64,000 nucleotides of DNA from Streptomyces sp. WAC 01529 (lineage in GTDB: Bacteria; Actinomycetota; Actinomycetes; Streptomycetales; Streptomycetaceae), in NCBI RefSeq assembly GCF_003945545.1, contig NZ_CP029617.1, positions 124,001-188,000 on the forward strand, read 5' to 3'. The notes beneath the pieces are model-generated. The model was not told the DNA's origin and made no database searches. It saw only the letters and a program-made list of their open reading frames with translations. Each line of letters begins with the position of its first letter. The first letter of the stretch is position 1. The position numbers were made by a program, and so were the translations under genes. Positions 41,430 through 49,045 of the stretch are shown here, in pieces.

Positions 41430-42089
41430 TCACATCTTCGGCATGAGGACGGTGTCGATGATGTGGACGTTGGCGTTGGCGGTCTCGACGTTGCCGCAGA
41501 CCACCTTGGCGGAGTCGTTGACCTTGTACGACTCACCGGATCCGGCCGTCGTCAGCTCGGACTTCTCCAGCGTGGCGAACGAGCCGCTCTCCAGGTCCTT
41601 GGGCGCCAGCTTCTGGCCCACCACGTGGTAGGTCAGGATCTTGGTGAGCTGGGCCTTGTCGCTGAGGACCTTGTCCAGGTCGGCCTTGGGGATCTTCGCG
41701 AACGCCTCGTTGGTCGGCGCGAACACGGTGATGTCCTTGGCGTTGTTCAGGGTGTCGACCAAACCCGCCTTCTTGACCGCGGTCACGAGCGTGGACAGGT
41801 CCGGGTTGTTGGAGGCGGCCGTGGCGACCGGGTCCTTGGCCATGCCGTCGAAGGAGCCGGCGCCGTCGTCGGGCACGGAGGAGCACGCGGAGCCGAACGG
41901 CCCGTCGGCGCTGTCCCTGTCGCTCGCGGCGCTGTCGGTGGCCTTCTCGGAGGCGGCGGACGACTTGGTGTCCGAGGACGCCTCGTCCTTGCCGTCGTCG
42001 CTCGAACAGGCGGTCAGGGCGAGCGGCAGCATCGCCGCCGCGGCGAGAACGAGGGCTCCACGGCGGGTACGGCGGGTGGTGGCGTTCAT
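41430..42089 (-). CDS. Fasciclin-domain lipoprotein (MPT70/MPT83-like)
   Basis: This 219-residue protein has a lipoprotein signal (RRGALVLAAAAMLPLALTAC, lipobox LTAC), a Ser/Asp/Ala-rich linker to about residue 70, and one fasciclin (FAS1) domain with DITVFAPTNEAFAKIPK, KILTYHVVGQKL and NVHIIDTVLMP. AAGGAG lies five bases before the ATG. It is surface-anchored and probably adhesive. In Mycobacterium the fasciclin proteins MPT70/MPT83 belong to the SigK regulon; here the gene lies beside SigK and a molybdopterin enzyme, which suggests the same regulon. Confidence 0.87.
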   Translation of the reverse strand: MNATTRRTRRGALVLAAAAMLPLALTACSSDDGKDEASSDTKSSAASEKATDSAASDRDSADGPFGSACSSVPDDGAGSFDGMAKDPVATAASNNPDLSTLVTAVKKAGLVDTLNNAKDITVFAPTNEAFAKIPKADLDKVLSDKAQLTKILTYHVVGQKLAPKDLESGSFATLEKSELTTAGSGESYKVNDSAKVVCGNVETANANVHIIDTVLMPKM

Positions 42090-42232
42090 TTCTGCTCCTT
42101 GATCATTCATGCGGATGACTTGCGCATGGGTTCAGGTGGTGGTTCGTGCGGCTGATACCGCGCGGGGCGGCGGCAGCTGATCCCGCGAGGCGCGGCGACA
42201 GCTGATCCCGCGGGGCGCGGCGGTGGCCTGGG

Positions 42233-43900
42233 TCAGTCCACGGTGACCACCACCGAATGCCAGCCGCTGGCCCCGTCGGGGACGGTGCCGGTGCGCTTCC
42301 GCGTCTGCGTCTCGCCCGTGCGGTCCGTGGCCCGGACGGTCAGGGTGTGGCCGCCGGACGTCGCTTTCCAGGGGAAGGACCACTGGCGCCAGGTGTCCCT
42401 GGTGTCCTCGGCTGCCAGGTCGGCCTGCTGCCAGGGACCGTCGTCGACACGGAGCTCGACCCGGTCGATCCCCCGGTGCTGGGCCCAGGCCACCCCGGCG
42501 ACCATCACCGTGCCGGTCGTGGGGCGTGCGAAGGACTTGGGGGTGTCGATACGGGACTGGGTCTTGATCGGCGCCTTGCGGGCCCAGTCCCGCTTCACCC
42601 AGTAGGGGTCGTAGTCGTCGAACGTGGTCAGCTCGATGTCCTGGATCCACTTGCAGGCGGACACGAACCCGTACAGGCCGGGGACGACCATGCGTACGGG
42701 GAAGCCGTGCGCGAAGGGTAGTGGCTCGCCGTTCATGCCGAGGGCGAGCATCGCGTCACGGCCGTCCATGACGTCCTCGACCGGGGTTCCGATGGTCATC
42801 CCGTCCACGGACCGCGCGACCAGCTGGTCCGCGGGCCCGCCCTTGGACGGCGGCTTCACACCGCACTGCGCCAGGAGGTCGGCCAGGCGTACGCCGATCC
42901 ACCGGGCGTTGCCCACATACGGTCCGCCCACCTCGTTCGAGACGCAGGCCAGCGTGATGTTCCGCTCGATCAGCGGCATGCGCAGCAGCTCCGCGAAGGA
43001 GACGGTCGTCTCGCGGGTGACGCCCTTGCCGTGGATCCGCAACCTCCATGAGGTCGCGTCGACCCTGGGCACCACCAGCGCGGTGTCGACCCGGTAGAAG
43101 TCCTGATTGGGCGTCATGAACGGGCTGACGTCCTTGATGCGGAGCGCGGCGCCCTTGGGGACGGGTGCGGCGGCCGAGGCCGGGGCGGGCAGCGTGACCT
43201 GGTTGCGGGAGGCGATGGCGTTCTGGCCGCGCGCACCGTTCAGGGAGCGGCCCAAGAGGCCGATCCCCGTGGACGCGGCCGCCGCGGCCGTCGCGGCGAC
43301 GATGAACCCTCGCCGGTCCCAGCCCGGGCGCTCGTGGTCGTGAGCCGGGTTTGCGACCGGAGCAAGCCTGATGCCCTCCTCGGTCACGGGCTCCTCGGTC
43401 ATGGGCTCCTCGGCAGGTTCCGGGTGCCTGCGTGCCCGCAGGCGCCCGGCCAGCCAGTAGAGGAGACCCGCTCCCACCACGGCCCCGACCACCGAGGGCA
43501 GCGCGTCCATGACGCTCGTGGAGTCGGGACGGTTCGTCGCGGCGACGCCCCCGACCACGCCGAACAAGAGGACTCCTGCCGAGCCGATACTCCGGTACCG
43601 GGCCGCCAGCGCTCCGAGGACGAGCGCGAGCAGGGTGAGGACGGCGAGGATGCCCAGTTGCAGGACGAGCTTGTCGTCCGTCCCGAACTCGCGGATCGCC
43701 CAGTCCTTCACCGGGGTCGGCGTGCGGTCGATCGCGGCTCCGCCCACCGCGATGACGGGGCTGGACTCGGGTCGTACGGCGGCGGACACCAGCTCGGCCG
43801 TCGCCAGCGCGGAGTAACCCGCCAGCAGGCCGCTCAACGCGCCCAGCCCGGCAAGCCGCCACACTCCGGGGCGCCTTGAGGTCTTCGCTTCTTCGCTCAC
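42233..43900 (-). CDS. Membrane-anchored molybdopterin oxidoreductase (sulfite-oxidase family)
   Basis: The protein has 555 residues. The N-terminal 150 residues contain four membrane segments (GLGALSGLLAGYSALATA, QLGILAVLTLLALVLGALA and two more). An acidic linker and another hydrophobic stretch (FIVAATAAAAASTGIGLLG) follow. The catalytic domain starts near residue 270 with VSPFMTPNQDFYRVDTA and has the molybdenum-ligand cysteine in LACVSNEVGG (Cys319). A C-terminal dimerisation domain contains VMVAGVAWAQHRGIDRVELR. The start is a GTG. It probably oxidises a sulfur or related substrate outside the membrane. Its promoter region holds a SigK-type motif pointing toward it. Confidence 0.88.
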   Translation of the reverse strand: MSEEAKTSRRPGVWRLAGLGALSGLLAGYSALATAELVSAAVRPESSPVIAVGGAAIDRTPTPVKDWAIREFGTDDKLVLQLGILAVLTLLALVLGALAARYRSIGSAGVLLFGVVGGVAATNRPDSTSVMDALPSVVGAVVGAGLLYWLAGRLRARRHPEPAEEPMTEEPVTEEGIRLAPVANPAHDHERPGWDRRGFIVAATAAAAASTGIGLLGRSLNGARGQNAIASRNQVTLPAPASAAAPVPKGAALRIKDVSPFMTPNQDFYRVDTALVVPRVDATSWRLRIHGKGVTRETTVSFAELLRMPLIERNITLACVSNEVGGPYVGNARWIGVRLADLLAQCGVKPPSKGGPADQLVARSVDGMTIGTPVEDVMDGRDAMLALGMNGEPLPFAHGFPVRMVVPGLYGFVSACKWIQDIELTTFDDYDPYWVKRDWARKAPIKTQSRIDTPKSFARPTTGTVMVAGVAWAQHRGIDRVELRVDDGPWQQADLAAEDTRDTWRQWSFPWKATSGGHTLTVRATDRTGETQTRKRTGTVPDGASGWHSVVVTVD

Positions 43901-43908
43901 ACCCGGTC

Positions 43909-43938
43909 ATCCGGAGCGGGGGCCGGGTGCGGATTGGT
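43909..43938 (-). promoter_or_regulatory. Possible SigK-type promoter toward the molybdopterin gene
   Basis: On the minus strand ACCAATCC (43938-43931) is followed after 16 bases by CCGGAT (43914-43909). The -35 matches the two plus-strand copies near sigK; the -10 differs by one base from CCGAAT and its spacing is one base longer. Transcription would begin almost at the GTG, giving a nearly leaderless message. Confidence 0.4.
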
Positions 43939-43971
43939 CCTCCCCCCATTTGAGGGAGAAATTCTTTCCGA

Positions 43972-44000
43972 CCAATCCAAACGGGTCGCGGCTACGAATA
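43972..44000 (+). promoter_or_regulatory. Candidate SigK promoter P1 upstream of sigK
   Basis: CCAATCC (43972-43978), preceded by an A, and CGAATA (43995-44000) are separated by 16 bases. The pair resembles the known SigK consensus (CCATCC and CCGAAT). The same pair recurs 69 bases downstream with identical spacing, which supports a real promoter. Confidence 0.55.
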
Positions 44001-44040
44001 CTCCGTCCGCCTCTCGCGTTCGGATCTCGCCACCGTTCAA

Positions 44041-44069
44041 CCAATCCTTTTCGCCCTCGGTGACGAATC
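44041..44069 (+). promoter_or_regulatory. Candidate SigK promoter P2 upstream of sigK
   Basis: CCAATCC (44041-44047) and CGAATC (44064-44069) are separated by 16 bases, the same layout as P1. The -10 lies 65 bases before the sigK start codon, so the message would have a leader of about 60 bases. Tandem copies suggest autoregulation by SigK. Confidence 0.58.
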
Positions 44070-44134
44070 ATGGGCGGCACTCCCATTTTCCACCGTGCGG
44101 ACATGGCACGTAGCGAGTCGGTAATGATGTCGAC

Positions 44135-44719
44135 ATGAGGCGAACGGTGTTCATCGGCGGCAACCCTGACGACAAACCTGACCTGATCGCATTGATGAAA
44201 CAGATCGTCGACGGCGACGAGCAGGCCTTCGGTCAGCTGTACGAATCAGTGGCCGGCCCCGTCTTCGGAATCGCGCGGGCCGTTGTGCGCGACGTGGCGC
44301 AGTCCGAGGAAGTGACGCAAGAGGTGCTGGTGGAGGTGTGGCGTCATGCCGCCGACTACCGGCCGGAACGGGGATCAGTGATGAACTGGGTACTCACGCT
44401 GGCACATCGCAGAGCGGTGGACCGCGTCCGCTCGGTCGTGGCCTCCGCCGCGCGCGAGGAGCGGGCAGCCCGGCGCGCACAGCTGCCCGAGTTCGACGTG
44501 ACCGAGGCGGAGGTGGAAGCCCGCCAGGAACGCGAGGACGTGGTGCGTTGCCTGAAGACCCTCACGGAACTCCAGCGCGAGTCGATCATCCTCGCCTACT
44601 ACCAGGGACTGACCTACCGCCAAGTGGCCGAGCGCCTGTCGGCGTCGCTCGGCACGGTGAAGACCCGCATGCGGGACGGGCTCATCCGGCTCCGTGACTG
44701 CTTGGGGGTGGCGACATGA
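44135..44719 (+). CDS. sigK: ECF sigma factor SigK
   Basis: This 194-residue sigma factor contains region 2 (AFGQLYESVAGPVFGIARAV, RDVAQSEEVTQEVLVEVWRH, RPERGSVMNWVLTLAHRRAV) and region 4 (LTELQRESIILAYYQGLTYR, VAERLSASLGTVKTRMRDGL). The pattern fits the SigK (ECF19) group. The ATG at 44135 lacks a strong ribosome site. The stop overlaps the anti-sigma factor start (ATGA), which keeps the two in balance. Targets probably include the adjacent molybdopterin and fasciclin genes and sigK itself through the repeated promoters upstream. Confidence 0.9.
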   Translation: MRRTVFIGGNPDDKPDLIALMKQIVDGDEQAFGQLYESVAGPVFGIARAVVRDVAQSEEVTQEVLVEVWRHAADYRPERGSVMNWVLTLAHRRAVDRVRSVVASAAREERAARRAQLPEFDVTEAEVEARQEREDVVRCLKTLTELQRESIILAYYQGLTYRQVAERLSASLGTVKTRMRDGLIRLRDCLGVAT

Positions 44720-45477
44720 GCGCGAGCGACCCGCACACCTTCGCCGGTGCCTACGCCCTCGACGCCCTCGACGACGACGAGCGCGATACGTTCGAGGCGC
44801 ATCTGGCCACGTGCGCGGAGTGCCGTCAGGAGGTGGCGGAGTTCGTGTCCACGGCGGGACGGCTGGCGCTCGCCGTCGGCAGCGCACCGCCTCCCGCTCT
44901 CAAGCACTCCGTCCTTCGGCAGATCTCCCGCGTCCGCCAGGAACCGCCGCGCGTCGTGCGGGAGTCGACCGTCGTGCAAGCGCCGCAGGGATCACCGCAG
45001 GGTTCGCTCTGGCTGCGTCGGCTGGCTCTGGCCGCCTGCCTGGTCGCCGCGTCCCTGGGCGGCGTGGCGACCTGGCAGCACCAGGAAGCGCGGCAGGCCC
45101 GCGAGCAGGCACACCGGGCAGAGGCCAGTGCCGATCAAGTGGCCGAGGTTCTGGCCGCCGGTGACGCGCGGACACACACCGCGTCCCTGCCCGGCGGCGC
45201 CCGCGGCGTCGTGGTGACCTCGGCGAGCCAGAACCGTGCGGTCTTCTCCGTGTCCGGCCTCGACGCACCGCCTGAGGGCAAGGTCTACGAGCTGTGGTTC
45301 AACGACGACGGCACGATGCGTCCCGCGGGGCTCCTCGACCGGGACCAGAGCACCCAGATCACCCTCATGGACGGGACGATCGACCAGGCCGACGGGATGG
45401 GCATCACCATCGAACCCTCAGGGGGTTCCAAGACGCCCACACTGCCACCCGTCGGCCTGATCGAGTTTCCCGCGTGA
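44716..45477 (+). CDS. rskA: Anti-sigma-K factor RskA
   Basis: This 253-residue protein has an N-terminal zinc-finger-type anti-sigma domain with HLATCAEC (His29, Cys33, Cys36), one membrane segment (LALAACLVAASLGGVATW, about residues 99-116) and an extracytoplasmic RskA domain (VFSVSGLDAPPEGKVYELWF, IEPSGGSKTPTLPPVGLIEF). RskA-type proteins hold SigK until regulated proteolysis cuts them at the membrane. The start overlaps the sigK stop. Confidence 0.9.
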   Translation: MSASDPHTFAGAYALDALDDDERDTFEAHLATCAECRQEVAEFVSTAGRLALAVGSAPPPALKHSVLRQISRVRQEPPRVVRESTVVQAPQGSPQGSLWLRRLALAACLVAASLGGVATWQHQEARQAREQAHRAEASADQVAEVLAAGDARTHTASLPGGARGVVVTSASQNRAVFSVSGLDAPPEGKVYELWFNDDGTMRPAGLLDRDQSTQITLMDGTIDQADGMGITIEPSGGSKTPTLPPVGLIEFPA

Positions 45478-45538
45478 CAGCCGCGCACGAGTCCGGTCAG
45501 CTCCCGGCCGTCCATGCCTGTGCGGGCTACCGGTTCCG

Positions 45539-46687
45539 TCAGGTGCGGTACGCGAAGTACCGCGCGTTGGGCGAGGACGCGAGGATGCTCGCCAGCGACC
45601 TTCGGACCGTGTCCGTGGAGTGGTAGGTGAGGTACGGCATGCCCCGCCTGTCGCGGTACGTCACCAGCATGGTGTGGTCCTTCGAGCCGTTCTTGTCGAA
45701 GTCCACCTGCAGGACGTCACCGACGTCCAGCTTGTAGACGCTCGACAGGTTCGGGGCCCGCCGGTTGGACAGCGTGAACCACGCCCATTCGTTCACGCCG
45801 ACCCAGGAGGTGCTCTGGCTCGCGCGCTCGTACCACCAGTTCCGGTAGTCGAGAGCGGAGCCCGGGACGGGCTTCCAGCCGCCCGCCTTCAGCGCCTGGC
45901 TGACGAAGTTGGTGCAGTCGCCGCCGGCTCCGTTGAACTTCCGGTACGCCGGGTTGTAGTTGCTCCAGTACCTCTCCGCGTACCGCGCCATGGCGGAGTA
46001 GTCGTAGGCGCCGCCCGTCTTGCCCGAGGGCATCGGCGTGGTGGGGTACTTGGTGGACGCCGGAGTGCCGTCGGGGTACTGGTTGCCGTCGTCCTTGACG
46101 GTGTTCACCCCGGCCGCCGACGGCTCGTCGACCGCCGCGGGACCGTTGTCCCGCGAGGTGATGCCGGTCAGCTTCCAGCCGCCGTCCTTCGTGCCGGCGA
46201 GCTTCAGCTCCTGCCGAGTGGAGAACGCGGTGGTGGCCGGTTCGTCCCCGCGCACCTTCTTGTACGTGAGCGTCGACGACGAGGTGACCTGGACGGTCGC
46301 CGTGTGGCCGGTGATCGTGGCGCGCTCCACGACGACGCGGGTGTCCGCCTTCGTGTAGGCCTCGCCGAGCTTCGCCAGGCGCGACTTGCGGGCGCCCAGC
46401 GACCGCAGCGCGGCGTCCTCGTCCTTCTTCAGCCGGCCGGACATGCGCGTCTTGGGAGCGCCGGCACCGGAGTCGCCGCGTCCCGCGTGATCCTCCACCA
46501 GGGCCTGGGTGCGCCGGGAAAGGACGTCATCGGCGATGCGGGCGAAGGCGGCGACCGTCTCGCGGTCGGCCTTGCGGGGACCGCTGTCGACGGCGTCCGC
46601 GTGCGCGGGGGGCGCGAGCAGGGAGCCGGAGGCCACGGCCGCGGTCAGGCTCGCGACGGCGGCGGGTCTGTATCTCTTGGGTATCAC
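45539..46687 (-). CDS. Secreted amidase-domain (Amidase_6) protein
   Basis: The protein has 382 residues and starts at a GTG with GAGAGGAAA upstream. A signal peptide (VASLTAAVASGSLLAPPAHA) is followed by an N-terminal domain of unknown role and a C-terminal amidase-like domain (YDYSAMARYAERYWSNYNPA, GGDCTNFVSQALKAGGW, KDHTMLVTY, YHSTDTVRRSL). The Cys in DCTNF and the His in KDHTML would form the papain-like catalytic pair of the Amidase_6 fold. It is probably exported to the cell wall, where peptidoglycan peptides may be the substrate. It converges on the anti-sigma gene. Confidence 0.8.
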   Translation of the reverse strand: MIPKRYRPAAVASLTAAVASGSLLAPPAHADAVDSGPRKADRETVAAFARIADDVLSRRTQALVEDHAGRGDSGAGAPKTRMSGRLKKDEDAALRSLGARKSRLAKLGEAYTKADTRVVVERATITGHTATVQVTSSSTLTYKKVRGDEPATTAFSTRQELKLAGTKDGGWKLTGITSRDNGPAAVDEPSAAGVNTVKDDGNQYPDGTPASTKYPTTPMPSGKTGGAYDYSAMARYAERYWSNYNPAYRKFNGAGGDCTNFVSQALKAGGWKPVPGSALDYRNWWYERASQSTSWVGVNEWAWFTLSNRRAPNLSSVYKLDVGDVLQVDFDKNGSKDHTMLVTYRDRRGMPYLTYHSTDTVRRSLASILASSPNARYFAYRT

Positions 46688-46876
46688 TGTGTTTCCTCTC
46701 GTGCACGTGATCACCCCGACTGGGGCACGGAATCTTCGCACAACTCCGTGCCCTCACCGTGCCGTTCGTTCGCCGCGGGACCCGAAGGCCGCCGGGCCGG
46801 GACGCCAGAGCCCCGGCGGCCGCGCCCCGGCTACCTCTAGGGTGTGCGGCATAGCGCAGCAGAGGAGGCATGCGGG

Positions 46877-48994
46877 GTGGGTGGGCGCAGGATAACCGCA
46901 GGTGGGGGTAGCGGGGGACGGCGGGCGGCACCGGGACGCCGACGCGCGGCGACCGGTCGGCGCAGGAAGCCCGGACAGTCGCGCGGGGGACGGTCGGACA
47001 GCGGCATACCCGGTGTCCTCGCCGGGGCGCGCAGGCAACTGCGGCGGCTGCGTCCCGCGTACCCCCGGCCGGGCCGCAGCGGATGGCGGCGGTGGATACC
47101 GTCCTGGCGTCAGTGGCTGGGCGCCTTCCTGTACGTGCTTCTCGGTTTGACCGGCTCTGTCGCGATCGCGTACGCCGCCACGGACATACCGGATGACCTC
47201 AACTCTTTCGCCACGCAACAGGACAACGTCTACTACTGGTCCGACGGCACCGTCATGGCCCGCACCGGCTGGGTCATCCGGCAGGAGATACCGCTGGACA
47301 AGGTGCCGCCGAAGGTCCGAGGGGCCGTCCTCGCGGCCGAGAACGCGAGCTTCTACTCGGATGCCGGGATCTCGCCGACCGGTTTCCTGCGTGCCGCGAC
47401 CGCGGCGGTCACCGGCGGGGAGACGCAGGGCGGATCGACCATCACCCAGCAGTACGTGAAGAACGTCTACCTCAGCCAGGACCGCACGTTCTCCCGGAAG
47501 TTCACCGAAGCCCTGCTCGCCGTGAAGCTGGACAACCACACGAGCAAGGACAAGATCTTCCAGGACTACCTGAACACGAGCTGGTTCGGCCGCGGCACCT
47601 ACGGCATCCAGCGCGCCTCGCACGCGTACTACGGCAAGGACGTCTCGCGGCTCAACCCCAGCGAGGGCGCCTTCCTGGCCTCTCTCCTCAAGGGCGCCGG
47701 ACTGTACGACCCGGCCCTCGGCAAGGAGAATCGCGCGCGGGCCGTCGAGCGGTGGAACTGGATCCTGGACCGCATGGTCGAGACCGGCCATCTCACGCGG
47801 GCCGAGCGCGCCACGTACAAGAAGTTCCCGGAGCCCACGAAGCCGGGGTCCGGCGGCACCATCCCCGGCGCGCAGACCGGCTACCTGGTGGAGCTGGCGA
47901 AGCGGCACGCGATCAAGGCCGGGCACATCACGACGGCCGACTACGACCTCGGCGGCTACCAGATCCGCACGACCTTCGACCGGAAGCGCACGAAGGCCCT
48001 GACCGCAGCCGTCCGGAAGGCCGACAAGGACTTCGACGCCGAGCGCCGGCCCGACACGGACAAGCACGCCAGGATCGGCGCGGCGAGCGTCGGCCCGGAC
48101 GGCCGCCTGCTCGCCGTGTACGGGGGCCACGACTTCCTGAAGCAGGGGTTCAACCAGTCGAACGCGACGACCATCCCGGCCGGTTCGGTCTTCACCCCCT
48201 TCGTCTACGCCGCCGCGCTCGAGGACGGTGTGCAGCGCACCCGTGAGGGGGGCCGCACACCCGTCTCCCCCGCCAGCGTCTACGACGGCGACGACCGGAT
48301 CGCCGTACGGACGCCGGAGGGGCCGTACTGGGACCGCAGCGGCAAGGTGGTGAAGGGGCGCAACGAGGGCGGCCGGGACTGGGGCGAGGTGACCTTGCGG
48401 CAGGCCGTCGCCGACTCCGTCAACACGCCCATGCTCCAGCTCGGTCTCGATGTCGGCCTCGACCGGGTGGAGAAGTACGCCTTGCGGGCGGGCCTGCTCG
48501 AATCGAGCCTCGGGGAGCGGATCCCCACGTTCGCGCTCGGGGAGAACTCGACGCCCAGCGCCATCCGCATGGCCGGCGCGTACCAGACCTTCGCCGCCGA
48601 CGGCATGCACACCGACCCCTACTCGGTGCGCTCGGTCACGCGGGCCGGGGACGCGGTGCCGCTCGACGGGCCGAAACCCGTCCGGGCGGTGTCGGAGAAG
48701 ACCGCCCGGACGGTCACGGACGCCCTGCGGACCACCATGACCGAGGGGTCGGCCAAGGCGGCGGTCGGGGCGCACGCCGGTGCCGTGGGCAAGACGGGGA
48801 CGACCACCGCGAACACGGCGGGCTGGTTCGTGGGAGGCACCGAGGACGAGACCACGGCCGTGGTGGTCTACCGCATGTCGCTCAAGGACCTGGTGCCGCT
48901 GCCGCTGAAGGGGCTGGGCGGTGACGCCCCCGGAACGCTCGGCAGCGAGCGGGCGGTGGGGCTGTGGGCCGACTACATCAAGGCGGTCGATTAG
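46877..48994 (+). CDS. Class A penicillin-binding protein with altered transpeptidase motif
   Basis: The protein has 705 residues. It starts at a GTG with GAGGAGG eight bases upstream. After an Arg/Gly-rich cytoplasmic tail and one membrane segment (LGAFLYVLLGLTGSVAIAYA) comes a GT51 glycosyltransferase domain (AAENASFYSDAGISPTGF with the catalytic Glu155, and GGSTITQQYVKN) that looks complete. The transpeptidase domain has SVN at Ser514 and KTGTT at Lys639, but the expected SxxK reads SVFT (Ser437 to Thr440), so the catalytic lysine is missing. The protein is probably a glycan polymerase with impaired or absent cross-linking. Confidence 0.88.
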   Translation: MGGRRITAGGGSGGRRAAPGRRRAATGRRRKPGQSRGGRSDSGIPGVLAGARRQLRRLRPAYPRPGRSGWRRWIPSWRQWLGAFLYVLLGLTGSVAIAYAATDIPDDLNSFATQQDNVYYWSDGTVMARTGWVIRQEIPLDKVPPKVRGAVLAAENASFYSDAGISPTGFLRAATAAVTGGETQGGSTITQQYVKNVYLSQDRTFSRKFTEALLAVKLDNHTSKDKIFQDYLNTSWFGRGTYGIQRASHAYYGKDVSRLNPSEGAFLASLLKGAGLYDPALGKENRARAVERWNWILDRMVETGHLTRAERATYKKFPEPTKPGSGGTIPGAQTGYLVELAKRHAIKAGHITTADYDLGGYQIRTTFDRKRTKALTAAVRKADKDFDAERRPDTDKHARIGAASVGPDGRLLAVYGGHDFLKQGFNQSNATTIPAGSVFTPFVYAAALEDGVQRTREGGRTPVSPASVYDGDDRIAVRTPEGPYWDRSGKVVKGRNEGGRDWGEVTLRQAVADSVNTPMLQLGLDVGLDRVEKYALRAGLLESSLGERIPTFALGENSTPSAIRMAGAYQTFAADGMHTDPYSVRSVTRAGDAVPLDGPKPVRAVSEKTARTVTDALRTTMTEGSAKAAVGAHAGAVGKTGTTTANTAGWFVGGTEDETTAVVVYRMSLKDLVPLPLKGLGGDAPGTLGSERAVGLWADYIKAVD

Positions 48995-49001
48995 GCGTGG
49001 G

Positions 49002-49031
49002 CCGGGCGGGGCGCCGGACGCCCCCGCCCGG
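49002..49031. terminator. Hairpin terminator after the PBP gene
   Basis: CCGGGCGGGG (49002-49011) and CCCCGCCCGG (49022-49031) form a perfect 10-bp GC stem with a 10-base loop between convergent genes. A two-way terminator is likely. Confidence 0.6.
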
Positions 49032-49045
49032 GCGGCTCGCCCGCG

